A DNA stretch of 64,000 nt, taken from Adineta vaga. Taxonomy: Eukaryota; Rotifera. The stretch spans positions 9,114,001-9,178,000 of the forward strand of contig CP075493.1 of assembly GCA_021613535.1 (NCBI GenBank), written 5' to 3'. Positions 27,301-38,578 of the stretch are shown in pieces (within the stretch, counting starts at the first letter, position 1; every line of letters begins with the position of its first letter). Under the pieces are notes generated by a model. The model was not told where the DNA came from. It was given only the letters and a program-made list of their open reading frames with translations, and made no database searches. The translations under genes and the position numbers were made by a program.

Positions 27301-28355
27301 TATCAAGTAAGTCAAGATAAAAGCAAGACTTTTCAGAAAATAAAAGAAGTCGTTTTAAATTTCATTTAGATTTTTAGTAAATTTGGTGTTGTTTTAAAGA
27401 TTATTACTTTTACGAAGAATGGTAGGAAAACAGATTTCTGATATGTGAGTATTTATTCATATTTGTTTAGATAAATTTCAAGGATTAATTCAAATGAAAG
27501 ATGCAACGATTGCCCAAACAGCTAAAATGGTAAAATAAAATTAAAAAAAGTGTGTCATTTCAGAAAATATGATTTGATGTTTTATAGAATTTAAATGGTC
27601 AGAATATTTATAATGGTTGTTGTACATTACAAATCGACTATTCTAAATTACATTCATTAAATGTCAAATATAACAATGATAAAAGTCGAGATTATACAAA
27701 TCCAATTTTACCATCGAATGAAAATTCGAATGAACCTATTTCTATCGGTGCAAGATTTGTAACAAGTATTGAAACTTAAAACAAAAATCGAATTATATAC
27801 ATTCGATTTCTTTTATTTAAAGGTATACCAAATGTATATGGTTCGCCAATTATGACACTTGCTGGTGCTCCATTAACAACACTTTCAGCAATGAATAATG
27901 GTGCTATTCATTTTTCAGGTAGACACTATTTAAAAGTTATTTTTTCTTGTCATTGAATGAATAAAATGATAAATATAGCTCCATCAGCAACAATATTAAA
28001 TGCAAATCAACTAGCTCAACAATATACAACAGCATTGACATGTCCAATGACAAATGCGACTAATTCTGGTACAACCTTATTAACAGCAGCAACAGGAAAT
28101 CATGCGCAATCTCCAATATCTCTTTCAACATTACAGCAACATCATCATCATACATCAGCAACGAGTCCATATATATTTCTTTCAACTTCAACAACATCCG
28201 ATGAGGTATGTGCAAATCTTAGTGGCAATGTTCCTGATGTTACTAGTGGAGTTATATCTGGTAAAGCTGCAACTTTATCTTCACCTTCTACGCTTTATTT
28301 CTATAATAATAACAGTACTCCAACGATATATCCAACTGATTTTTTACGTTTGTGA
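24341..28355 (+). CDS. PTBP: Polypyrimidine tract-binding protein-like RNA-binding protein with RRM1-RRM2 only
   Basis: Nuclear splicing regulator that binds CU-rich RNA. Ten exons: 24341-24388, 26582-26716, 26779-26812, 26865-26965, 27028-27306, 27370-27421, 27471-27529, 27588-27747, 27823-27918, 27979-28355; 446 residues, all in phase. RRM1 begins APSRVVHLRNID and includes [19 protein letters not shown] and [15 protein letters not shown]2 includes [30 protein letters not shown] and [18 protein letters not shown] followed by [14 protein letters not shown], all diagnostic of PTB. The linker GIPNVYGSP resembles the vertebrate RRM2-RRM3 linker. It then ends in a Ser/Thr/His-rich tail. No RRM3 or RRM4 sequence is visible downstream, although family members normally have four RRMs. 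The first coding exon is set apart by a 2.2 kb intron, unusual here. A strong donor-like site at 28207 (gtatgt) may give another 3' end. Confidence 0.9.
24389..26581 (+). other. Long first intron of the PTB-like gene
   Basis: 2.2 kb intron, about 40 times the local norm. It holds tandem short repeats: GAAC/AAGC units at about 24695-24720, GA-rich blocks near 24770-24800, (GTA)n at about 25366-25383, CU-rich tracts (24500-24545, 25248-25270) and (TA)n near 26395. Alternative first exons may lie here, but I cannot place one. Confidence 0.55.
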
Positions 28356-29397
28356 TATGAAAATCTCGAATGCATGCTTGATTTTATTCTTCTATATGTT
28401 CTTCTCTTTTGTTTTCTTCTCGTCTCTTAACGGTGCTCATTCGAACACTATTCATCATTTCATTTCGTTGTTGGATGAACCGAAGGTACTCCGTCCGCTT
28501 CTCTTTTTCTCTCTCTCTCTCTCTCTCTATTTGTTTGTGTTCTTATTCATTAATATTATGCTGGAAATCATGATCTATTGAATCTATACAGTATGGGTTT
28601 GATTTAAATTTTTTGTTTTGTTTTGTGTAAAACTTTTCTTTGCGCAATCTCTCTTGTTCATGTGTTCTTGTTCTCTTTTTCATGCAAATAAAACTTATGT
28701 CTTTGTTTCAGTTCATGCTGCTCCAATAAAGGTAAAAACAAATATTCAAATTTATCTCACATTCTTTCTCCTTATCCTTTGACACATCTTCACATTTCTA
28801 TATTTTTGTTTTTCCCATTTCTTATTCTTCTGATTCTTCTTCTCTCTGCAGATAGATGTCCTTTTTTTTCTCGGAAAATCTCGTCCGTGTCGTATGTCTC
28901 TCTCTTCTAATCATTCAGATGACAGTTTTTCTATGTGCCAATTCTTAATCCTTTTGCTAGTTCACAAGTCAGATATAGACAAATATTGCTTATTCTTTCA
29001 TTCTAAAAATCGTTTTTTTAATTTTCTTAGCTCATATTTGTCTTCAAATAGAATGTGCACTCTTAGTCCTATCTTGATTTCTTGGTACTTTCTTTCAAGG
29101 TTAGTAATTGATAAACGAAAAGAATAAAACAACGAAGAAGAACTCGATGCTTTATTTTTGTATGCTTTACTTCGATGCAGTGTTATCAAAGTTTTCTTTT
29201 TCAAATATTTGAAATAAAAAAAAACATAAAGTTGATTGATAAAATAATATTTAGTTAGTTGACAAGATCAAATGATTTCAAAATATAAAGACAATCACTA
29301 TAGATTATGAATGTTTACAAATTTTATTAGATAAAGCAGGCGCTGAAAAACAAATGATAATTAAACTGGTTCTTTTTTATGAATTTTTTCTTCTAAA
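28356..29397 (+). other. Pyrimidine-rich 3' region of the PTB-like gene
   Basis: Many CU-rich tracts, including (CT)n at about 28508-28529 and acceptor-like tracts ending in CAG near 28711 and 28852. A 20-base segment (28712-28731) bounded by an AG and a gtaaaa donor resembles a microexon; spliced from the donor at 28207 it would end the protein within six codons. No RRM code is present. Confidence 0.5.
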
Positions 29398-30688
29398 ATG
29401 TTTTCATTTTTTCATTTTCCTCTTCTTTCACTTTATTTTTTCTTCAATTCATGTTGCATCGTAACATCTGCAGAGAAAAAACCATTAAATTTCACTGTAC
29501 CTAATCGTGGCTCATGCCAAATCAATTCTGTCAATTCAAATCGATCCAAACATTTAGTATGTAATATAACTGGTCTGACCAACATCACTGTGAATAGTGC
29601 CTACAAAAACATTTCACTAATGTGATTTTGAATTTTACAAGCAATACAATATTTGAGAAGGTTGTGAGAAATAATTACAAAGTTTTTCATCAATTATTTA
29701 TTATTAATAATACACAATCAATCAATAGTACTTTTTCTATCATTCTACAAAAATCGAATCAAACTACGATTGATGCAACATACATCAAAAATATTTTTAG
29801 TAAAGATGCTAAACCATATCGTTTACTTGATATCAAGATTTTAAATTATTCTAACAATCAAGATGCACCTAGAATTCATGAAAATTTAAAGACAGTTAAC
29901 ATCAGTCAATTTTTTATCCATATACCTTGTAATCATTTAAATGGAGCGACTCATTATAATATAACACCTAGATCTTTTGCATCTACGAAAGATCCAATAT
30001 GTCAAAATTTATCTACAAATCCTAGAATACCTTCACAACAACAACAACAACAACGCGTTCCCGCAACCAAGCTTCCACTATCGGAAGAGCTAGGCCAATT
30101 ACTACCACATCAAAGAAAGCAACGACCGGAACAGAACAGTTAAGAATCATACAAACTACTTCTCGCTCAATAACATCACTAAGAACAAGAGTTGAAGTCA
30201 AACCGACGACCATCTCTATAAAAGATAGCGCAAAAATAAGTACCGATGAAACTTATCCGGAAGAATCGTCTTCTTATTTAACAACAGATTTATTCACAAG
30301 TACATCGATATCACTGGCAACTGAATTGATCACTCCAATGAAAACTGTATATCCATTTGTCAATAATTCTAAACTATTAACATCACTTCAAATCATTAAT
30401 CCTACTACTGTATCTACTGAAACATCACGTCGTTCTACTAAACGTTTTCTTGTTCTTCTTCTGTCTGGTTTAACAACAATTACTATCAGTGCATCATTGA
30501 TTGTAACGTATTTAGTCTTAAAATGTCGTCCAAAAGCGGATTATATAGTTAACGAAAATTCAAGCGAACTATTTGATATTTCCAAAACACCATCTACTCT
30601 TGATTCATCACATATATCAAAGAGTCTTTCTCAACGAAATGAACCGATATTTGAATCAAATGTACGAACATTCGATGATGATTTTTAA
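29398..30688 (+). CDS. Type I membrane glycoprotein with Thr-rich stalk (gene model uncertain)
   Basis: Three frames appear to form one membrane protein: a signal peptide (LLSLYFFFNSCC...), an extracellular part with many NxS/T sites, a Thr/Ser-rich mucin-like stalk, a transmembrane helix (FLVLLLSGLTTITISASLIV, about 30443-30502) and a tail of about 55 residues ending at 30688. The first frame change is explained by a 41-base intron at 29557-29597 with a gtatgtaa donor and a tag acceptor; the new frame opens exactly after it. The second change, near the CAA repeat at 30037-30053, could be an intron ending at 30025 (the frame again opens right after a tag) with a weak donor near 29895, or an indel. 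No family recognised. It could be a decaying gene; the neighbouring receptor at 33723-36012 has a similar overall plan. Confidence 0.5.
30037..30053 (+). repeat. (CAA)n microsatellite
   Basis: Short CAA/ACA repeat read as Gln in one frame and Thr in the next, at the point where the reading frame of the membrane glycoprotein changes. Confidence 0.7.
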
Positions 30689-31504
30689 ATTCTCTAATAT
30701 TTTTTCACGATGATAATACGAAGCGTTTCTTTTTACTGAAGAATAAATAAACAAATCGTATTATTATTTCATTTCATTCCAATATTAGTAACTATGTCTT
30801 TTTCAATATTTTCATCAATTAGATTTTTTTTATTTATGAAATCTTTATTCATTTTATACTTGGTAATATCTGGTTTAATCTATTTGATTAATTCACATTC
30901 ATTCAGTGAATGTCTTAACAATATCTTTATATATGTGATAATTCCAAAATCTGGTTTACAATGTAAAATTCAACTATCAGTATTGCGCAAAATTTCCGAC
31001 AAACGTCCACTTGTGCTTCATTTATATTTGATAATAATCCGTTTTTTGACGAATTTTCCCATCGATATTTTACTATTATTCATTGTCTACAATTGAATTC
31101 CGCAAATAACTTTTGAGCGGTATAACCTAACTGCAATCTCTCTTGAATGTTTCAATATATTGCTAAACGTGAATTTCATATCTATGATGTATAAATTTGG
31201 AATGAGATTTGATGTAAGCTTCTACTTACTACGAATTGCCTTCAGGTGAAGCTGTCTGATTGAATATCATTGCTCTATTTTCTACTGCGATTATCCATCT
31301 CTGTACATTATCTCGATATGGTTATCGAAAAAACCACAATCTACTAATTCTAAGTCAACTGTTCCATGAAGTTTATTTTTGAACATGTTCTAAGAAATTT
31401 TTATTCACATTAAAAAGATTTCGAGCATTAACAAAATTGGATTGAAGTTCTGCTACCGTGTTTATTGAATGAATAAAAATAGCTAATTGTCAACAATACT
31501 TTTA
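30689..31504. other. Intergenic region with a possible gene remnant
   Basis: A hydrophobic 100-residue frame at 30794-31096 and a second frame overlapping it near 30990-31110 read like pieces of a broken protein, but nothing is recognisable. The rest looks non-coding. Confidence 0.3.
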
Positions 31505-32320
31505 CTAATTCTTTTTTAAATGAAATAATACCGCGCACGTGAAATCATATTGATGAATAGAAGAAAAAAATTTGGGTTCCTCCAAATCCAATAGCGTTAA
31601 ACCGTATTTCTTGAACGTTTGAAAATAAACTGATAATGGCCGATGATAGATATTTAATGAAAAAGGTCCCCATTCTTGTCTTTCCGGTGTTTCATCAAAA
31701 TAAGACTTTGTCCATGTGAAAATACGTTTCGCGCCATCCTTTTCTGGCACACCATCGAAACATGGATGAAGTATAACAATGATTACGCGTCCCGATGATT
31801 TGAGAACACGTTCAAATGCCTAAATACATCCATAGAAACAATCAGAATAAAATCAAAATTTTTCGATTGATTCTTTTATCTAGACTAAATTTACTTTTAT
31901 AACTAATTCAAGGTCCGGTGTATCCATCAAAACATAGTTAGCAATAATCAAATCAATGGAATTATCTTCGATCGATTTTAATTCTGTCACCGAATCATGA
32001 TTAATGGTGATTCTTTGACGATCTTTTTCTTGTTGTACTCGTCGTTCAATATTCTCTTTAGCTATTTTCACGGCAACGGATGATAAGTCAACTCCAATGA
32101 CATGTTTGGCTTGAGTTTCGAGTGCAAATTTGATTGTGAGATATCCATTTCCACAGCCGGCATCAAGAATGACTTGATTGTCAATATTTCCGACGTATTT
32201 CCATAGACAGATATCACTTGATTCTGTTCGATTTTTATCACCGTGATCACCAATCCAGTTATTCCATTGCCCTGCATGTTCATCCCAAAGTTTTTCTACT
32301 GCTTCCAGTTCGCTTTCCAT
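31505..32320 (-). CDS. Class I SAM-dependent methyltransferase, intact copy
   Basis: Two exons (32320-31895, 31819-31505), 246 residues. Motif I is ILDAGCGNGYLT, the acidic end of beta-2 is GVDLSS, and the later motif SIDLIIANYVLMDTPDL matches methyltransferase motif IV; the C-terminal half has VIIVILHPCF and FTWTKSYF. It should transfer methyl from S-adenosylmethionine, but the substrate is unknown; the layout resembles UbiE/Methyltransf_11-type small-molecule enzymes. No signal peptide, so probably cytosolic. It is one of two tandem copies with a 1260-base offset; exon 1 is almost identical to that of the copy at 32765-33578. Confidence 0.85.
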
Positions 32321-32764
32321 GTTTGCGCAAGAGAAAGAAACGATACAGTGAACTTACACAATTGAAATGAAACATTGTTATCTCTGTGTAGTGTATATAT
32401 AGTAGAAAAAGCGATTAAACGTGGAAAAAAGTAAAAACAAATCGTTTTAAACAAGAGAGATGTCACTTTTTATTAAAAGATTCTTGTTCTTGCTTCGACG
32501 TAATCGCTTGACAAAACTTTGTTCGAAGTATTTTCATTTTGAAAACAATTAAAAACGAATAAAATACAAATGCAGAGTATGATCTGAACTCGTACCTTAA
32601 AATTCAAAATAAATAATCAAACGTTTGATTCATGATGGGTGGGATCTTCTATAAATTAGTTTTCGTTCTCCATTTATCTGAAATCGCGTACAACACAAGC
32701 TACACATAGAATTGAATCTCAAAGATTTCAGTTTAACAATGATTCAAATTCTGTATGACTTTTA
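32321..32764. other. Spacer between the two methyltransferase copies
   Basis: 5' flank of the intact copy. Positions 32453-32468 (AAGAGAGATGTCACTT) are repeated exactly at 33713-33728, where they overlap the 3' end of the lectin-like receptor gene, so the duplicated block reached into that gene's end. Confidence 0.6.
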
Positions 32765-33578
32765 TTAGTACTTTTGCAAATGAAATAATGCTGCATGTGT
32801 AAAATCATATTGATGAACAGGTACATACAGCTTTGGTTCATCAAAATCCAATAGCGTTAAACCATATTTTTTGAACGTTTGAAAATAAACTGATAATGGT
32901 CGATGATAGAGATATTTAATGAAAAAGCTCCCCACTCCTGTCTTTCCGATGTTTCATCAAAATAAGACTTTGTCCATGTGAAAATACGTTTTGCACCATT
33001 CTTTTCTGGCATAACATCAAAACATGGATGTGTTATAGCAATAACTACACGTCCAGATGGTTTGAGAACACGTTCGAATGCCTAAATATTTTCATATACA
33101 CGTTTACAATGTAAATAATCTTCGAATTCATTTTTTGTCACGAAATTACTTTAATGACGAAATCAAGGTCCGGTATATCCATCAAAACATAGTTAGCAAT
33201 AATCAAATCAATGGAATTATCTTCGATCGATTTTAATTCTGTCACCGAATCATGATTAATGGTGATTCTTTGACGATCTTTTTCTTGTTGTACTCGTCGT
33301 TCAATATTCTCTTTAGCTATTTTCACGGCAACAGATGATAAGTCAATTCCAATGACATGTTTGGCTTGAGTTTCAAGTGCAAATTTGATTGTGAGATATC
33401 CATTTCCACAGCCAGCATCAAGAATAACGATTTGATTATCAGTATTTCCGACGTATTTCCATAGACAGATATCACTTGATTCTGTTCGATTTCGATCACC
33501 ATGATCACCAGCCAATTGATTCCATTCAAGTGCTTGTTCATCCCAAAGTTTTTCTACCTTTCCTAACTCATTGGTCAT
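32765..33578 (-). pseudogene. Second methyltransferase copy with a 2-base insertion frameshift
   Basis: Exon 1 (33578-33150) is intact and close to the neighbour (LDAGCGNGYLTIKFALETQ shared). Exon 2 starts at 33081. At about 32907-32912 it has an extra GA compared with the intact copy, which shifts the frame after SLNI and gives a stop at 32857-32859. The original reading frame, followed past the insertion, ends at 32765. The truncated product would keep the SAM-binding half and lose about 50 C-terminal residues. Recent inactivation, an assembly error or a tolerated truncation are all possible. Confidence 0.75.
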
Positions 33579-33722
33579 CGTTGGAAGAATAATCAGAAAA
33601 ATAAACTGTTAGACAAGAAAAATGAGGAATATTATCATCTTCATGCGTTTATGTATGAGAAAAAGAAAGGATGATTAATACATAGAAAAAAATAAAGCAA
33701 ATCGTTATCGGTAAGAGAGATG

Positions 33723-36012
33723 TCACTTCTTTTTAGAAGATTGAAATGTAGACGGTGGAAATTGCTGTTCATTTTCTGCGGAAAACGTTGCTTGAGTTAT
33801 CAGTTCTGGTAATAGTTGAATTTGATCATCGACATGAATTGATTCATCAAATGGATGTGACATGTCAGTATCGATTGTTGTCGATGGAGGAGATGATTTT
33901 AATTTCGTATAGACAACAGTTGGTGTACTTGATTGATCTTCAGATGTTGTTCTTGTCGATGAACGTCTTGTTCGTTGAGATGAACTTATCGCATTATTAT
34001 CAATTGAATATGACCTATGATTTCTTCGAATATGACGAACAAAAAAAAGAGTACCTATTATAAAGATAATAGGTGTCAATAAAGCAGCAAGTGAAATCAT
34101 TAGGAATGGTCGATAACGAGAATATAGACTGTTACGATGAACGGATGTGTTATTATCAAGTTTAAAATCAATTCTAGTTTCATTATCATAAAGATCTTCA
34201 TCAGGCACTGGATCAGAAGCAGATATATTTAATTGAGTTGTAGAGTTTACTAATGTCGGTATAGTAGTTGTAGTAGATTCGGTTGTTATATTTAATTCTA
34301 ATATATTAACTGCAGTTTGTTTATTCAGTATAATTTTCGAGATATTTCGTTGAATTGGTTGACATTGACAAACTGGATGACCACCATCAGCACATCGATG
34401 AAGTATTGTAAATGCACCTGATGCACGAGTAAAATAACGTAATACACATTCATTTAGAGAAGTTTTCTCTCCAACTAATAATCGTAACCAATGTTTTTTA
34501 CTTGTCACATTTCTTAATATACTTTTGCTTGTTATTTCTAATTGATAATAAAAAAATTCCAGAAGAATATCATCCGGTGTTCGACCCAGAAATTCTGTTC
34601 CATTTATATTTCCCCATTCATGAGAATTTAATTTAACAAGACTACTATTCGAATATTTACGAGAACAATGTTCTTCTCCAGATTGAATATCATAAACAAA
34701 GGATGGCAATACATAATAACACATATTATTGAATGAAACGAAATCTATAGGACAGGAAATATTATCAACAATAGGTAATTGTTCGTTCTTTTGTCTAGAA
34801 TGCATATATACATATATATAGTAAATATCACATGGATTACAGAGATACTTACATGGTTTGAAGTTCTGGGTTATCTTCACTGATAGTCTGTAAAGGTTTT
34901 TGTACACATAAGAAATAATCTGATAGAAATGCTGTTGAACACGGAAGAAGGTCAACAGATGGTAGTTGATCTAATTTCAATTGAGTCTTCACAATACATA
35001 AATCATCTGTGGGAACTGAAATATTTTTCGATGGAAGTAAATCATCGAATATATACGTAGAATTTCGATCGATCCAAAGAAAATTACGTCTATTCGATAC
35101 AAATGAATATGATTGTAATTGTTTCCATTGTTCAAAAGTTTTGATTAACATAGGTATACAAGTTGTCCAAGGATTAGTTTTTGAATAGAAATTTCGTGGA
35201 CGAGCTGTGATTAATTTTAAACATAAAGATAAACTTCGATCGTAAGTGAATGTTGATAAACAAGAATGTTGAACATCAATTTTTACGGCTGTATCCGAAT
35301 GAACTTCCGAATAATTGAAAGAATTTGAAAAACTATCCTTTAAATATGGTAAAAATGAACAATGAATCAATGGTTTTCGTACAGCTGTATGTAGAATTGT
35401 TTTTGACGACATTATCGGTAGACAATAACAAGATTTTTTTAATGAAAGTATAAATGAAAAATCACCAGTTTTACGAAGTGTTTGACAACGTTCTCGACAG
35501 GAAATTATTGCTTGAGTATATTCTTCATTCGTTAATAATGCATTCGGATGATAATTTTGAATTCCATGTAGATAATAACATCCATCAAATGACCAGTCAT
35601 AAATTGTTGATAACGATGGTAAAATATTGAAATCATTGGATAAAGAATAGATTTCCAATGCGTTTGAACTGCAATTATTAACTGATAGAAGTTCACCAAG
35701 TTGTGCGTGTAATTGATATCGAGTGTTAATTGTATATAAACACATACAATTTGTATGATTTGAATTGATTAGAATAAGTGTTCGACGACATAAACGAAAA
35801 CATAGTTCTATTGTCATATTCGAAGTTGTAAAGGTTTGATAAATGGACGTTGAATTTATATGAATGAAATCAATTAGATGTTGTCTTGCAGGATTTAATA
35901 TTAAACAAGCGATATGAGAATATGTTGATATAGTTAAATCTTCTTGATTACTAATTGAAATAATGATAGGAATAATACAGAAGAAAAGGAGGATTCGAAT
36001 GAGCATTTTCAT
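33723..36012 (-). CDS. Type I receptor with WSC-like and C-type-lectin-like domains
   Basis: Two exons (36012-34853, 34794-33723), 743 residues. Signal peptide MKMLIRILLFFCIIPIIIS; two cysteine-rich segments resembling WSC domains (LCFRLCR...CMCLY at about 60-120 and CYYLHGIQNYHPN...CRERCQ...CYCLP at about 145-205); a C-type-lectin-like region after the splice (CPIDFVSFNNMCYYV, CVLRYF, PVCQCQ); a Thr/Ser-rich stalk; a transmembrane helix (ISLAALLTPIIFIIGTLFFV); and a tail of about 120 residues. WSC and C-type-lectin modules bind carbohydrate, so a cell-surface sugar-binding receptor is likely. The tail motif VVYTKL matches the ITIM consensus (V-x-Y-x-x-L). The two long frames overlap at 34849-34955, but a clean gtaagt intron at 34795-34852 joins them in phase, so there is no frameshift. 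Confidence 0.8.
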
Positions 36013-36577
36013 TTTAGTGAAAAAGAAACGAAGAGCATGTATGTATGTATGTAGTAATAATAAGAATCAACTTCAAGCATCTTTTTTTAATTCAACAACG
36101 AAAAAAGAAAACAAACAGTTGGTACAAAATAGATCAGATTTCAATCATGTGCGTATGTTAGTTGATTTTTGTTTATCAATAAGTTACAGATGGAAACTAC
36201 TATATTTAGAGTATATCAATCTACGTCTTGAAAAATTTATCCAAAAATGAATACGTTTTTCTTTTCTTCTAAAATACTCATTCATATGTTTGTCGTTAGA
36301 AAGAAAATTATTACTATAAGAATCGTATAATTATTTTCTATGTTGGATGTTTATACAAAAGATTTATAATCTTGTTCAAGAATAATAGAATACTGGTTTC
36401 GATTAGACAATTTGTATGAAGGAAAAGAATTCACACTGTTGATCTTTATTCGGCTGGAATGTTTTCTAAAGGTCATAATTTGTATATTTGATTGATTTTA
36501 TCACTATGCAACATAGTCGTTCGATTGGTTATTATGAAATATTGGATGATAGTATAGAATCACTTTTGTTGAACACG
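36013..36577. other. Shared promoter region of divergent receptor genes
   Basis: Intergenic, between the lectin-like receptor (-) and the nicotinic subunit (+). GTAT repeats near 36040-36052. The frame at 35963-36250 has no motifs. Confidence 0.5.
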
Positions 36578-38409
36578 ATGAAACTGATGTTTGTGTATTT
36601 GTTCATTGGATTTCTCAACGAATGTTTATTAAGTATTTGGAGACGATTAGCTTGCTTTTGTTTTTTTCACAAATGAATCCTTTATTTTAGTTCGTAGTGA
36701 TCAAGCGACTGAACTCTATGATTATCTGATGTTCAATTATAATAAATATGTTCGGCCAGTGAGAAATAATTCCGATATTCTCAATGTCAAAGTTGGTCTC
36801 AAACTTATTCGAATTGATGATGTTGTATGTATGAAATGATTTGTTTTCTCGAAGAAAAAAATGTAGTTGAACTGCATTTTAACAGAATGCAAAGAATCAA
36901 ATAATACGAACTCATGTCTATGTACTTCATGTTAGTGAGTTGAAGAATTTAGACGAATAAGTGAATTTGTATGTGTTTAGGAATGGCAAGATTATAGTTT
37001 TATTTGGTCACCGGACGATTTTGGTGGAATTGAATATATACAAATACCCAATGATTTGATATGGAAACCAGATCTTGTTTTATATAATAGTAAATCTTAT
37101 TCTTTCATAAGAATAAATCGATATGTTTTCTTAAAGATGCTGATGGAGATTATCAGGTGAGATCAAAAGCAAAAGCATTTATTCGATACGATGGAACAGT
37201 GACATGGGTTTGTTGGTACTGATTCGTATTTTAAAATATACATTTTGATTTCGATAGAATCCTCCAATGATTTATAAATCTTATTGTCCGATTAATATTC
37301 ATCTTTATCCATTTGATAAACAAAATTGTACATTGAAATTTGGTACATGGTCATATTCTGGTTCATTGGTAAACTTACAATTTCTCACGGATCATCAATC
37401 AATACTGATTGAACGAGGATGGGATCTAGAAGATTATACACCTTCAATCGAATGGGATATTCTCGGTAAATCTATCGAAAATTATTCTCCTACTATTCTT
37501 CTTTTCTTTTCTAAAGATCTTACTGCTATTCGTCATGAAATTGTTTATGCATGTTGTGCAGAAATTTATCTTGATCTAACATTTACATGTGTTATACAAC
37601 GGAAATCTTTATTCTATACGATCAATCTAATCCTTCCATGTACTAATATATCTGTTTTGACTGTATTAGTTTTTCTTCAACCATCGGATAGTCGAAAAAA
37701 GATTACATTATCAATATCCATTCTTGTAGCTTTACTTGTATTTTATTTATTATTAATCGAATTGATGCCTCCAACATCATTTGCAGTACCTTTATTTGGA
37801 AAATATCTTCTATTTACACTTGTTCTCCTGAGTCTATCCATTGCAATTACAATAATTACATTGAATATACATTTTCGACGATATTCAACGTCATATATAC
37901 CTTTGTGGTTTAGAAATATTTTAATGATTTATTTACCAAAAGTTCTTCTTATGAAACGACCATCGATACCATCAAAATATATATATAAAAAGCAAAAATC
38001 AACATTAAGATATGACAATTATCAATTACGCTATCAATGGCAAGATGAACGACAACGACGTAAGATTGCAACTGCAACTAATCAGATCACTTATATCGCA
38101 CAACAGATAGAAAATATAAAAAATGAAAAAGAGGTAGAGTAGCTTGTTCTGATGTAATGACTATTCGATTTGATTGAATTATATTTCCTATTTGATGTCG
38201 AAATATAGATCAGCGAAGAATGGCGTTTTATTGCTTTAATACTCGATCGTCTATTTCTAATTATTTTCGTCTCAGTTACACTCATCGGCACTTTTGAATC
38301 ATTTCGTCATGCTCCATCATTATATAAACCTACGACATCAATAAATCCCATCTGTTATTTGTATTACCCACCAATCAATGATTCTCAATGGATGAAAATA
38401 TGTAATTAA
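36578..38409 (+). CDS. Nicotinic acetylcholine receptor alpha-type subunit
   Basis: Pentameric Cys-loop cation channel subunit of the plasma membrane. Seven exons: 36578-36632, 36691-36824, 36886-36930, 36981-37089, 37137-37207, 37258-38133, 38209-38409; 496 residues, in phase. Signal peptide in exon 1 (MKLMFVYLFIGFLN). The 45-base third exon matches the conserved exon size of nicotinic genes. Landmarks: YNKYVRPV, LVLYNNADGDYQ, TW (loop B), Cys-loop CPINIHLYPFDKQNC, vicinal cysteines in YACCAEIY (so alpha-type), M1 SLFYTINLILPC, M2 KKITLSISILVALLVFYLLL, M3 FGKYLLFTLVLLSLSIAITI, and M4 after the last intron (ALILDRLFLIIFVSVTLIGTF). Loop C lacks the proline usual in YPCC, and the segment before M2 carries QPSDSRKK rather than the common GEK. 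The M3-M4 loop is basic and fairly short. Confidence 0.93.
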
Positions 38410-38578
38410 ATAATTAATCGATCGATCAAATTGACAACTTTTAATGTAATTCTATTTGATTATAAAGAAAGACATTTGAGTTTAAAACAACGCACGTACA
38501 TTAAACATGAAATTTCACCGTTACAAACATAAAATAAAATCAACCGGTCGATTAAAAATTACTGTTCAATAGAATGGA

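Noticed and set aside
28102-28581. Open frame of 159 codons overlapping the PTB tail
   Set aside because: It is a shifted shadow of the PTB last exon running into CU repeats; composition is not protein-like.
30794-31096. Hydrophobic 100-residue frame
   Set aside because: No homology signal, no context; kept only as a possible remnant in the intergenic entry.
33323-33541. Alternate frames in both methyltransferase first exons
   Set aside because: Duplicated shadow frames; similarity just reflects the gene duplication.
34849-34955. Overlapping long frames in the lectin-like receptor looked like a frameshift
   Set aside because: A canonical 58-base intron (34795-34852) joins the two frames in phase.
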